Below, one piece after another: positions 50,569 through 58,650 of a stretch of 64,000 nucleotides of DNA (positions are counted from its first letter, which is position 1; each line of letters starts with the position of its first letter). The notes beneath the pieces were generated by a model that worked only from the letters and a program-made list of their open reading frames with translations, had not been told where the DNA came from and ran no database searches. The position numbers and the translations under genes were made by a program. This stretch comes from Pontivivens sp032464575 (lineage in GTDB: Bacteria > Pseudomonadota > Alphaproteobacteria > Rhodobacterales > Rhodobacteraceae): the NCBI GenBank assembly GCA_032464575.1, contig JAWDKM010000002.1:558001-622000 (forward strand), written 5' to 3'.

Positions 50569-52158
50569 ATGACCAAAGACCTCGCGCCGCTGCGCCGCGC
50601 CCTGATTTCGGTGTCCGACAAGACGGGGCTGGTGGAGCTGGGACGTGAGCTTGCGGGACGGGGTGTGGAGCTGATCTCCACCGGCGGGACGGCAAAGGCG
50701 CTGCGCGAGGCAGGGCTTGAGGTGCGCGATGTGAGCGACCTGACCGGCTTTCCGGAGATGATGGACGGGCGGGTGAAGACGCTGCACCCGATGGTCCATG
50801 GCGGGCTCCTCGCCCTGCGCGACGATGCGGGGCATCGCGCGGCGATGGAGCAGCACGGGATCGCACCGATCGACCTCCTGGTCGTGAACCTCTATCCGTT
50901 CGAGGAGACGGCGGCCGCCGGCGCGGACTACCAGACCTGTATCGAGAACATCGATATCGGCGGCCCCGCGATGATCCGCGCGGCGGCGAAGAACCACGGC
51001 GACGTGACTGTGATCGTGGACCCCGAAAGCTATCCGGCGCTGCTGGAGGAACTGGGGACCAAGGACGGCCAGACCGGCATCGGCTTTCGCAAGACGATGG
51101 CCCAGCGCGCCTATGCGCGGACCGCGGCCTATGACGCCGCGGTCTCAGGCTGGATGGCGGAGGCCGTGGGCGTCGAGGTACCGGAGCGCCGCGCCGTGGC
51201 CGGACGGCTCGCACAGACCCTGCGTTACGGCGAGAACCCGCACCAGCGGGCGGCCTTCTACACCGACGGCTCCGCCCGGCCGGGCGTGGCGACCGCGCGG
51301 CAGATCCAGGGCAAGGAACTGAGCTACAACAACATCAACGACACCGACGCGGCGGTCGAACTGGTGGCGGAGTTCGGCGGCGACGCGCCCGCCTGTGCCA
51401 TCATCAAGCACGCCAATCCCTGTGGTGTGGCGACGGGAGCGACGCTGGCGGAGGCTTACGCACGCGCCTTCGACTGCGACCGCACCTCGGCCTTCGGCGG
51501 GATCGTTGCGCTGAACCGGCCGCTGGATGCGGAGACGGCTGAGGCGATCACCGGGATCTTCACCGAAGTGGTGATCGCGCCCGGCGCAGACGACGACGCT
51601 GTGGATATTTTCAGCAAGAAGAAGAACCTCAGACTGCTGCTCACCGAGGGCCTGCCGGATCCGGCGGCGCCGGGGCCCATGTGGAAGCAGGTGGCGGGCG
51701 GCTACCTCGTGCAGGATCGCGACGCGGGACGGATCGCTGCGGCGGACCTGAAGGTGGTCACGAAGCGGCAGCCGTCGGAGGCGGAGCTCGCCGATCTGCT
51801 CTTTGCCTGGCGTGTGGCGAAGCACGTGAAGTCGAACGCCATCGTCTATGCGAAGGACGGCGCGACGGTGGGCATCGGGGCCGGCCAGATGAGCCGTGTG
51901 GATAGCTCGCGCATCGCGGCCGGCAAGTCGGGGGATATGGCCGAGGTTCTGGGCCTCGACATGCCGCTCGCCAAGGGCGCGGTGGTTGCTTCCGACGCCT
52001 TCTTCCCCTTCGCGGACGGGTTGCTCGCGGCGGCGGCGGCAGGGGCGACGGCGGTGATCCAGCCCGGCGGCTCGATGCGCGACGAGGAGGTCATCGCGGC
52101 GGCCGACGAGGCGGGGCTCGCCATGGTCCTCACCGGGATGCGCCATTTCCGGCACTGA
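50569..52158 (+). CDS. purH: Bifunctional AICAR transformylase / IMP cyclohydrolase
   Basis: Catalyses the last two steps of IMP synthesis. 529 aa. The N-terminal MGS-like cyclohydrolase domain contains ALISVSDKTGLVELGRELAG, ELISTGGTAKALREAG and DGRVKTLHPMVHGGLLA. The transformylase domain has LRYGENPHQRAAFY, IKHANPCGVATG and SDAFFPFADGLLAAA. AAGGACCTTCCC precedes the ATG. A partial repeat-like stretch at 51603 encodes VDIFSKKKNL in frame. lspA follows after an intergenic repeat copy. Confidence 0.97.
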   Translation: MTKDLAPLRRALISVSDKTGLVELGRELAGRGVELISTGGTAKALREAGLEVRDVSDLTGFPEMMDGRVKTLHPMVHGGLLALRDDAGHRAAMEQHGIAPIDLLVVNLYPFEETAAAGADYQTCIENIDIGGPAMIRAAAKNHGDVTVIVDPESYPALLEELGTKDGQTGIGFRKTMAQRAYARTAAYDAAVSGWMAEAVGVEVPERRAVAGRLAQTLRYGENPHQRAAFYTDGSARPGVATARQIQGKELSYNNINDTDAAVELVAEFGGDAPACAIIKHANPCGVATGATLAEAYARAFDCDRTSAFGGIVALNRPLDAETAEAITGIFTEVVIAPGADDDAVDIFSKKKNLRLLLTEGLPDPAAPGPMWKQVAGGYLVQDRDAGRIAAADLKVVTKRQPSEAELADLLFAWRVAKHVKSNAIVYAKDGATVGIGAGQMSRVDSSRIAAGKSGDMAEVLGLDMPLAKGAVVASDAFFPFADGLLAAAAAGATAVIQPGGSMRDEEVIAAADEAGLAMVLTGMRHFRH

Positions 52159-52160
52159 TC

Positions 52161-52193
52161 TTCATCTTTCCGTCAAATACGCCCGCCGGAGGC
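52161..52193 (-). repeat. Full-length short repeat copy between purH and lspA
   Basis: On the minus strand it reads the CCTCCGGCGGG arm, CGTATTTGACGG, then AAAGATGAA. Same structure as the copy at 36041. Confidence 0.7.
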
Positions 52194-52280
52194 CGACCCG
52201 CCGCGGCGATCCCCTTGACCCCGGCCCTTGACCCGAGCACTTCGGCGGGCAATCTGCGGGCTCGCAAACCGGAGGACGCC

Positions 52281-52757
52281 TTGGCCCTGAAGCGCATCCT
52301 GATCGTGGCACTCATCGCCTTCGCGCTCGACCGCCTGTCGAAGGTGTGGATCGTACACTGGCTGAACCTGCGGGAGCGGGGCTTCATCGAGGTGGTGGAC
52401 CCGTACCTGAACTTCGCGATGGGCTGGAACCGGGGGATCAATTTCGGGCTCTTTGCAGGGAACGACGACGCGGCGCGCTGGATCCTGATCGCGATCGCGG
52501 TCGGCATCTGCGGCTGGCTGATCTGGTGGGGCCGGCAGCAGTCGGGCCTGTGGATGGCGGTGGGCTGCGGCCTCGTCATCGGCGGGGCGATCGGCAATGT
52601 CTGGGACCGCCTGCAATACGGTGCGGTGGCGGACTACCTCAACATGAGCTGCTGCGGCATCCGCAATCCCTACACGTTCAACGTGGCGGACGTGTTCATC
52701 TTCGCCGGGGCGGCGCTGCTGATCGTGGTCAGCGGACGGACGCAGGATAAGGCGTGA
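52281..52757 (+). CDS. lspA: Lipoprotein signal peptidase (signal peptidase II)
   Basis: Aspartyl membrane protease that removes lipoprotein signal peptides. 158 aa, about four helices. NFAMGWNRGINFGLFAGNDD is the conserved N-x-G-x-x-F/A region; GGAIGNVWDRLQYGAVADYL holds catalytic D118 and TFNVADVFIFAGA holds D137. The start is TTG 52281, chosen because GGAGG lies 5 nt upstream and this gives the usual length; the upstream in-frame extension lacks membrane character. Next comes a lipoprotein gene, a likely substrate. Confidence 0.95.
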   Translation: MALKRILIVALIAFALDRLSKVWIVHWLNLRERGFIEVVDPYLNFAMGWNRGINFGLFAGNDDAARWILIAIAVGICGWLIWWGRQQSGLWMAVGCGLVIGGAIGNVWDRLQYGAVADYLNMSCCGIRNPYTFNVADVFIFAGAALLIVVSGRTQDKA

Positions 52758-52788
52758 CGGGCCGGGGCGAACAACGTATGGATCGGGC

Positions 52789-53343
52789 ATGGGACGGATG
52801 ACGACACTACTGCGTGCGGGACTGCTGACGGCGGCTGCCCTGACGCTCACGGCCTGCGGCGACGATGTGGACGAGGAGCGGAGCCTCTTCGAGCGGCTCA
52901 ACGTGCGCGCGGGCGGCCCTGACGAGTTCCTGGTGATCGAGCGCGCGCCGCTTGAGGTGCCGTCGGACATCCGTGCCCTGCCCGCCCCGCGCCCGGGTGC
53001 GCCGAGCCGGGTGGAGCCGCAGGTCGACACGCTGGTGGCCGAGGCACTGGGTGCCGCACCCGGCGGGGCGGGTGCGAGCGCGAGCGCGGGCGAACGGGCG
53101 CTCCTCGCCGCCGCTGGTGCCACCGACGTGCCCGGGGACATCCGGGCACAGGTTCAGGCGGAACACCAGCAGCTCGTCGACGGGCGCGACGACGGTCCCG
53201 TGGGCCGCGCGATCGCCAGCTTCACAAACCCCTATCGCGATCAGCAACTCGACCCCGTCGCCGAGGTCCTGCGCCTGCGCGAGGTCTATCCCGATGCCGT
53301 GACCCCGGTCGCGCCCCTCGATCAAGAGACCGCGACGCAATAG
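52789..53343 (+). CDS. DUF3035-type lipoprotein
   Basis: 184 aa with a lipoprotein signal (LLTAAALTLTACGDD; cysteine of the lipobox LTAC at residue 23). The mature part has ERLNVRAGGPDEFLVIERAP and PLEVPSDIRALPAPRPGAPS, the DUF3035 pattern, then a low-complexity A/G-rich region and a C-terminal YRDQQLDPVAEVLRLREVYP. Function unknown; probably an outer-membrane lipoprotein. Start 52789 or ATG 52798. Between lspA and the M16 peptidases, all on the plus strand with short gaps. Confidence 0.82.
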   Translation: MGRMTTLLRAGLLTAAALTLTACGDDVDEERSLFERLNVRAGGPDEFLVIERAPLEVPSDIRALPAPRPGAPSRVEPQVDTLVAEALGAAPGGAGASASAGERALLAAAGATDVPGDIRAQVQAEHQQLVDGRDDGPVGRAIASFTNPYRDQQLDPVAEVLRLREVYPDAVTPVAPLDQETATQ

Positions 53344-53416
53344 CCCGCGGGGTTGTCCGGTCGGCAGGGGAGGCCATCTCTCGATCTTGCGTCAATCGAC
53401 ACGGAGTAAGCCCTTG

Positions 53417-54757
53417 ATGCGCCTGTCCAGCCTGCTTGCCGCGTTCGCGCTCCTTCCCGGCGCCCTCTGGGCGGCGGAGGAGAGCGAGGTCTCGACCCAC
53501 ACACTCGACAACGGGATGGAGGTCGTCGTCATCCCGGACCATCGCGCGCCGGTCGTCACGCACATGGTATGGTACCGCGTCGGCGCGGCGGACGAGCCGC
53601 CGGGCAAGTCTGGCATCGCGCACTACCTCGAACACCTGATGTTCAAGGGGACCGACGAGATCCCGGAGGGTCAGTTCTCCCAGATCATCGCGGCCAACGG
53701 CGGGCAGGACAACGCGTTCACCTCCTGGGACTACACCGGCTATTTCCAGCGCATCGCGGCGGACCGGCTCGACCTTGTCATGCAGATGGAGGCCGACCGA
53801 ATGCGCGACCTCGTGATCTCCGAAGAGGTCTGGCGCCCCGAGCGCGCAGTGATCCTGGAGGAGCGCAAGAGCCGGGTGGACAGCAATCCCGGCGCGATCC
53901 TGGGCGAGCAGCGCAATGCGGCTCTCTATCAGAACCACCCCTACGGCATCCCGATCATCGGGTGGGAGCACGAGATCCGCGACCTGACGCGCGAGGACGC
54001 ACTGGAGTTCTACGCACGGTACTACGCGCCGAACAACGCGATCCTGATCGTGGCGGGCGACGTGACGCTGGATGAAGTCGTGACGCTGGCCGAGGAGCAT
54101 TACGGCCCTCTGGAGCCGTCCGACGACCTGCCCGAGCGCGTGCGCCCGCGCGAGCCCGTGCAGGCGGCCGCCCGACGCGTGATCGTCGAGGATGCGCGCG
54201 TACGCCAGCCCTACGTGCTGCGCAACTACATCGCGCCCGAGCGGGATGAGGGAGCGCAGGAGGATGCGGCCGCTCTCACGATCCTCGCGGAGCTTCTGGG
54301 TGGAGGGATCACCTCCGTCTTATCTCAGTCGCTGGAGCTGGAGCAGCAGATCGCGGTGAGCAGCGGGGCGTTCTACAACGGGACGGCGCTCGACAGTGCG
54401 AATTTCGGGGTGTTCGTGGTACCGACCGCCGGTATCTCGCTGGAGGAGGCCGAAGCGGCGATGGACGAGGCGATCGCCGGGTTCCTCGAGGATGGGCCGG
54501 ATCTGGAACACCTCGCCCGGATCAAGACGCAGATCGCGGCGTCCGAGATCTATTCGCGCGACGATCAGCAGGGGCTGGCGCGCGCCTTCGGCACGGCGCT
54601 GACCTCGGGCCTCACGGTGGACGACGTGCTCGCCTGGCCCGACGTGTTGGCGGAGGTGACAGCGGAGGACGTCGTCGAGGCGGCGCGCGAGGTCTTCGAC
54701 GAGAATGCATCGGTCACGGCCGAGCTGAGGATCGGCGAGCCGGAGGTGACGGAATGA
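53417..54757 (+). CDS. M16 family zinc peptidase, catalytic subunit
   Basis: 446-aa exported protease with a signal peptide (MRLSSLLAAFALLPGALWAA). Inverted zinc motif HYLEH at residues 69-73 (H69, E72, H73) in GIAHYLEHLMFKGTDEIPEG, and the distal glutamate in ERAVILEERKSRVDSNPGA. The C-terminal half is the M16_C lid. It pairs with the next gene, which lacks the zinc motif, like other alphaproteobacterial M16 heterodimers (mitochondrial processing-peptidase relatives). Start ATG 53417; ribosome-binding ACGGAG is about 11 nt upstream. Confidence 0.93.
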   Translation: MRLSSLLAAFALLPGALWAAEESEVSTHTLDNGMEVVVIPDHRAPVVTHMVWYRVGAADEPPGKSGIAHYLEHLMFKGTDEIPEGQFSQIIAANGGQDNAFTSWDYTGYFQRIAADRLDLVMQMEADRMRDLVISEEVWRPERAVILEERKSRVDSNPGAILGEQRNAALYQNHPYGIPIIGWEHEIRDLTREDALEFYARYYAPNNAILIVAGDVTLDEVVTLAEEHYGPLEPSDDLPERVRPREPVQAAARRVIVEDARVRQPYVLRNYIAPERDEGAQEDAAALTILAELLGGGITSVLSQSLELEQQIAVSSGAFYNGTALDSANFGVFVVPTAGISLEEAEAAMDEAIAGFLEDGPDLEHLARIKTQIAASEIYSRDDQQGLARAFGTALTSGLTVDDVLAWPDVLAEVTAEDVVEAAREVFDENASVTAELRIGEPEVTE

Positions 54758-56052
54758 TCCGGGCGCTCCTGACCGCCGCTGCCCTGCTCGTCCCGCTTGC
54801 CGCCACCGCTCAGATCGAGATCGAGGAGGTGACGACGCCCGGGGGCCTGACCTTCTGGCTTCAGCAGGAGGACACGATCCCGATCGTCAGCGTCGAGGTG
54901 ATCGTCGACGGGGGTGCGGCGCTCGACCCCGAGGGTTACGAGGGGGCCGCGATGATGGTTGCGGGCCTCCTGAACGAGGGCGCGGGGCCCTATGACGCCA
55001 GTGGCTTCGCCCGCGCGGCCGAAGAGCTGGCCGCCCGCATGGGATTCGACACGTCGCGGGAGCGGTTCTCGATCTCCACCACCATGCTTCGGGAGAACAG
55101 GATCGAGGTTGCGGAACTAGTGAACCTCGCGCTCACCGAACCGCGCTTCGATGCGGATGCGGTAGACCGGCTGCGGGCGCAGATGAGTTCCATCGTGCGC
55201 TCGAACGAGACTGACCCGGACGAGATCGCCTCGCGCACCTTCTTCGACCTCGCCTTTCCGGGCCATCCCTACAGTCGGCCGACCGACGGGACCCCCGCCA
55301 GCATCGCGGGCATGACCGTCGAGGTTCTGCGCGAAACGCATCAGCGCGTGATCACCCGCGATGCCGCGATGATCGCGGTGGTCGGCGACGTGACGGCGCA
55401 GGAGGCGTCGGAGCTGGTGGATACCATGCTCGACGGTCTGCCCGAGGGCGGCGGACGCGTGCCAGATCCGGTCGAGTTGCGCTTTACCGGCGATACGATC
55501 GTGGTTCCGCTGCCGAGCCCGCAGAGCCAGGCGCTGTTCGGCCATTCCGGCATCGCGCGCGACGATCCGGATTTCGTGCCGGCCTTCGTGCTGAACCACA
55601 TCCTGGGCGGGGGCGGCTTCACCTCGCGCCTGACGGAGGAGGTGCGGATCGAGCGGGGTCTGACTTACGGCATCTCCACCTTCCTCGCGACGCTGGAGGA
55701 CGGGCCGCTCTATCTAGGCTCCGTCGCCTCCGCGAACGGCACGGTGGCGGAGGCCATCGACATCGTGCGCGGGGAGTGGTCACGGATGCGGGTAGAGGGC
55801 GTAACGGCGGAGGAGCTGGACGACGCCAAGCGCTTCCTGACAGGGGCCTACCCGCTGCGCTTCGACAGCAATGCGAGCATCGCGCGGATCCTCGTCGGGC
55901 TGCAGGACGCGGGGCTGCCGATCGACTACACGCTGAACCGCAACGAGCTGATCGAGGCGGTGACGCTGGAAGATCTGGCGCGGGTGGCCGAGCGCCTGCT
56001 CGATCCGGAAGCGCTCACCTTCGTCGTAGTAGGCCAGCCGGAGGGGCTCTAG
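54754..56052 (+). CDS. M16 family peptidase-like, non-catalytic subunit
   Basis: 432-aa partner of the preceding protease with its own signal peptide (MIRALLTAAALLVPLAATAQ). The HxxEH zinc motif is replaced (YEGAAMMVAGLLNEGAG), so it should not bind zinc there. The substrate-binding R/Y pair is kept in RIERGLTYGISTFL, the usual split of work in two-subunit M16 enzymes. ATG overlaps the upstream stop by 4 bases. Processed periplasmic substrates are unknown. Converges with a small hydrophobic gene, overlapping it by 4 bases. Confidence 0.92.
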   Translation: MIRALLTAAALLVPLAATAQIEIEEVTTPGGLTFWLQQEDTIPIVSVEVIVDGGAALDPEGYEGAAMMVAGLLNEGAGPYDASGFARAAEELAARMGFDTSRERFSISTTMLRENRIEVAELVNLALTEPRFDADAVDRLRAQMSSIVRSNETDPDEIASRTFFDLAFPGHPYSRPTDGTPASIAGMTVEVLRETHQRVITRDAAMIAVVGDVTAQEASELVDTMLDGLPEGGGRVPDPVELRFTGDTIVVPLPSPQSQALFGHSGIARDDPDFVPAFVLNHILGGGGFTSRLTEEVRIERGLTYGISTFLATLEDGPLYLGSVASANGTVAEAIDIVRGEWSRMRVEGVTAEELDDAKRFLTGAYPLRFDSNASIARILVGLQDAGLPIDYTLNRNELIEAVTLEDLARVAERLLDPEALTFVVVGQPEGL

Positions 56053-56240
56053 TCCTCAGCGGGCACGAGCGGCACCGGGGCTGGCGGCTCTGCCCGTCGA
56101 CCCGACCCCGTCGGCCCCACCAGCGTGACCTTCGCGGTCCGGGCCACCGTACAGGCGGCGAGGACCAGGACGACGCCAAAGACGGCGCCTGCGGCCGTGT
56201 GGGCCGCGGCATTGGCGGCGAGGCGGACCGGATTGATCAT
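56049..56240 (-). CDS. Small hydrophobic protein (63 aa), second of a coupled pair
   Basis: MINPVRLAANAAAHTAAGAV, then FGVVLVLAACTVARTAKVTL and a P/A-rich tail ending LVPAED. One clear membrane helix with a cysteine (LAAC) that could be a lipobox, so it may be either a lipoprotein or a bitopic membrane protein. Its ATG shares one base with the stop of the 41-codon gene upstream (TGATG), so the two are co-translated. I do not recognise it. Confidence 0.5.
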   Translation of the reverse strand: MINPVRLAANAAAHTAAGAVFGVVLVLAACTVARTAKVTLVGPTGSGRRAEPPAPVPLVPAED

Positions 56241-56365
56241 CACCGCGCTTTCCGCGGATCGAGCGCCAGAGCGCCATGCGCCCCGACAGCAAGGGCCGTT
56301 CCGGCGGCGAGCCCGAGGGTGAGACCCGCCAGCGTGGCGTTGATGGCGATGAAACCGGACAGCAT
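56240..56365 (-). CDS. Small hydrophobic protein (41 aa), first of a coupled pair
   Basis: MLSGFIAINATLAGLTLGLA followed by AGTALAVGAHGALALDPRKA and R: one transmembrane helix with a short basic tail. AGGAG 6 nt before the ATG supports translation. It overlaps the next small gene, suggesting a two-protein membrane unit. No family recognised; such pairs can be stress microproteins or toxin-like, but nothing here decides. Confidence 0.5.
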   Translation of the reverse strand: MLSGFIAINATLAGLTLGLAAGTALAVGAHGALALDPRKAR

Positions 56366-56463
56366 GGGCAACTCCTGCAACTGGTGAGACGATGCTGCAC
56401 CATCTGCCACGCCGTACGCGCCGCACCAGTGACGTGGCGTCGCCCCTTCGATGCAACGAACGC

Positions 56464-57006
56464 TCAGATCGGACGGGCGGGGTTTCCGGCGACGGTGGCC
56501 CCGGCGGGCACGTCCCGCGTCACCACGCTGCCCGCGCCGATGATGGCATCGTCGCCCACGGTGACACCCGGCACGAGGATCGCGTGCCCCCCGATCCAGA
56601 CGTTCCGCCCGATGACGACCGGCTTGCCGCACTCCAGGCCCTGCGCCCGGATCTGGGCCTCACGCGGGTGGTCGGCCGCATAGATCTGCACCCCCGGCCC
56701 GATCTCGGTGCCGTTTCCGATCCGGATTTCGCAGACATCCAGCAGCACGCAGCCGAAATTCAGGAAAACGTCGGCGCCCACATGGATATGCGGCCCGTAG
56801 TCGACGAAGAACGGCGCCCGGATCGCGCCGCGCGGACCCAGCGAGCCGAGGAGATCGCTTAGGATCTCGCGCCGCAGGTCGCCATCGTCGAGGGTGGTCG
56901 CGTTGTAGCGCTTCATCAGCCGCTGGGCGTGCGCCCGCATGGCTGCGAGTTCCGCGTCGCCCGCGCGGTAGGGTAGGCCCGCGAGCATCTTCTCCCGCTC
57001 GGTCAT
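56464..57006 (-). CDS. maa: Maltose/galactoside O-acetyltransferase family protein
   Basis: 180-aa left-handed beta-helix acetyltransferase. REKMLAGLPYRAGDAELAAM is the Maa-type N-terminus; the hexapeptide-repeat core has PFFVDYGPHIHVGADVFLNF, IYAADHPREA with the catalytic histidine, GRNVWIGGHAILVPGVTVGD and AGSVVTRDVPAGATVAGNPA. It acetylates sugars with acetyl-CoA; the physiological sugar is unknown. Start ATG 57006, with GGGAGGACATC upstream. tRNA-Arg lies just upstream on the same strand. Confidence 0.92.
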   Translation of the reverse strand: MTEREKMLAGLPYRAGDAELAAMRAHAQRLMKRYNATTLDDGDLRREILSDLLGSLGPRGAIRAPFFVDYGPHIHVGADVFLNFGCVLLDVCEIRIGNGTEIGPGVQIYAADHPREAQIRAQGLECGKPVVIGRNVWIGGHAILVPGVTVGDDAIIGAGSVVTRDVPAGATVAGNPARPI

Positions 57007-57029
57007 GATGTCCTCCCGACACAGGGCGG

Positions 57030-57106
57030 TGGTGACCCCGGCAGGATTCGAACCTGCAACCTGCCCCTTAGGAGGGGGCTGCTCTATCCAGTTGAGCCAC
57101 GGGGCC
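57030..57106 (-). tRNA. tRNA-Arg (anticodon CCU)
   Basis: 77 nt including an encoded CCA. Acceptor GGCCCCG (57100-57106) pairs with CGGGGTC (one G-U). D-arm around GTGGCTCAACTGGATAGAGC. Anticodon stem GCCCC/GGGGC with loop CTCCTAA, giving anticodon CCT. T-arm has GGTTCGAATCC. Discriminator A. Reads AGG codons. Confidence 0.95.
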
Positions 57107-57201
57107 GGACCGCCAAGGGCCTCGTGTCCAAATGCGCCCTTTTGCAGCGCGACGCAACGCTTTACGTAAGAAGGGCTGAAACCTCCCGACGGAGTTGTCC
57201 C

Positions 57202-58650
57202 ATGGTCCACCGGCTCCTTGCCGTGCTCGCACTGCTCGTGCTTGGTGCCTGCGCGTCGGATGATGCGTGGAACCAGAACCGTTTCGCCGGACTGTCCAGC
57301 GAGGAGGAGTTCCTGATCGCGCAGTACGGCGGCGTGATCGAGACCGGCCCGCTGGCCACGCATGTTCGCGATATCGGCAGCCGCATCGCGGCGCAGACCC
57401 GCGACGCCCAGGCGGCCCGCTGGCGGTTCCGACTGCTGGACAGCGGAGAGCTGAACGCGTTCGCCGTGCCGGGGGGCAGCGTCTACGTCACCCGCGGGAT
57501 CGCGACGCTCGCCAACGACGAGGCGGAGCTGGCCGCGGTGATCGGGCACGAGATCGCACATCTCGCCGCAGGCCACAACGAAAGTTTCAGCGCACGCCAG
57601 CAGCAGGCCGCGCGCGACATAGAGAACGGCTGGGCCGTCGCCGGGCGGATCTCGGACCCCGATCGCGCGGCGGAGCGTGCGCAGGACACGCTGGAGAACG
57701 CGTTGAGCGGCCTTGCCGCCTATTCGCGCTCGCAGGAGCTGGAGGCCGACCGGATCGGCTTCGACCTGATGGTGCGCTCGGGCTACGACCCGCGGGGGCA
57801 GGCGCGCCTGCTGACCGCGATGAGCGACTATTCCGGGACGCGGGCGCAGTCCTTCGGCGCGGCGCGGATGATGGAGCAGGTCGACTTCCTCGCCAGCCAT
57901 CCCAGCACCGGTACGCGGCAGGAAGAGGCGCAGCGCCTTGCATCCGCCGCGGGGAACGGCGCGCAGGAGCGGGCCGATCACCTCGCGGCCATCGACGGTG
58001 CGGTCTGGGGCGAGACCGGGGAGAACGGGTTCGTGCGCGGGGGGCGCTGGCTTCATCCGGCGCTGGACGTGTCCTTCGTGCTGCCGGACGGCTTCCTGCC
58101 CTATCTGGGTCCCGGCGCCGTGCTGGCCGAGAGCGAGACCGGCTCCTTCGTCCTCTTCGACGTGGTGCCGCGCGACCGTGGACGCTCGCCACAGTCCTAC
58201 GCCGTGGATCTGCTGGCGGAGATCGATCCGACGCTGCTGACCGCACTGCCTGAACGGCCACAGACCGTCACGATCAGCAGGCAGCCTGCCGCGCGCATCG
58301 ACATGACGCTGGATTTCGACGGCACCATCGTCGAGCAGGAACTCTATGCCATCGTGCTGCCCGACCGCGTCGCCCGCTTCGTGATCGGCGCGCCGCAACA
58401 GGATGCGGGTACGCTGGAGCGGCTGCGCGCCTCGGTCGAGAGCCTCGGCCCGATCCCGGAGGCACAGCGCGGCGATCTCGCGCCCCGCCGGATCGAGGTC
58501 CATACGGTGCGCGCGGGGGAGAACGTGCCCGCGCTGGTCCGCCGGATGAGGGTCGAGGGGGCGGCGGAGCAGTACTTCCGCCTCATCAACCGACTCGATG
58601 CCGGTCAGGCGGTGGCGCCCGGCATGCAGGTCAAGCTGATCGTCGAGTGA
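57202..58650 (+). CDS. M48 metalloprotease lipoprotein with LysM-like C-terminus
   Basis: 482-aa exported lipoprotein: signal with lipobox LGAC (C17), M48 peptidase domain with HEIAH at residues 116-120 and third-ligand region YSRSQELEADRIGFDLM. It relates to the BepA/LoiP periplasmic proteases that oversee outer-membrane assembly. The C-terminal ~60 residues (IEVHTVRAGENVPALVRRMR to PGMQVKLIVE) look like a LysM-type peptidoglycan-binding module. Start ATG 57202 (GGAG 8 nt upstream). The following kinase-like gene overlaps its end by 4 bases. Confidence 0.9.
   Translation: MVHRLLAVLALLVLGACASDDAWNQNRFAGLSSEEEFLIAQYGGVIETGPLATHVRDIGSRIAAQTRDAQAARWRFRLLDSGELNAFAVPGGSVYVTRGIATLANDEAELAAVIGHEIAHLAAGHNESFSARQQQAARDIENGWAVAGRISDPDRAAERAQDTLENALSGLAAYSRSQELEADRIGFDLMVRSGYDPRGQARLLTAMSDYSGTRAQSFGAARMMEQVDFLASHPSTGTRQEEAQRLASAAGNGAQERADHLAAIDGAVWGETGENGFVRGGRWLHPALDVSFVLPDGFLPYLGPGAVLAESETGSFVLFDVVPRDRGRSPQSYAVDLLAEIDPTLLTALPERPQTVTISRQPAARIDMTLDFDGTIVEQELYAIVLPDRVARFVIGAPQQDAGTLERLRASVESLGPIPEAQRGDLAPRRIEVHTVRAGENVPALVRRMRVEGAAEQYFRLINRLDAGQAVAPGMQVKLIVE

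Noticed and set aside
48821..51214. A 797-codon minus-strand frame
   Set aside because: Low-complexity R/P/A/H-rich shadow of the heparinase and purH genes.
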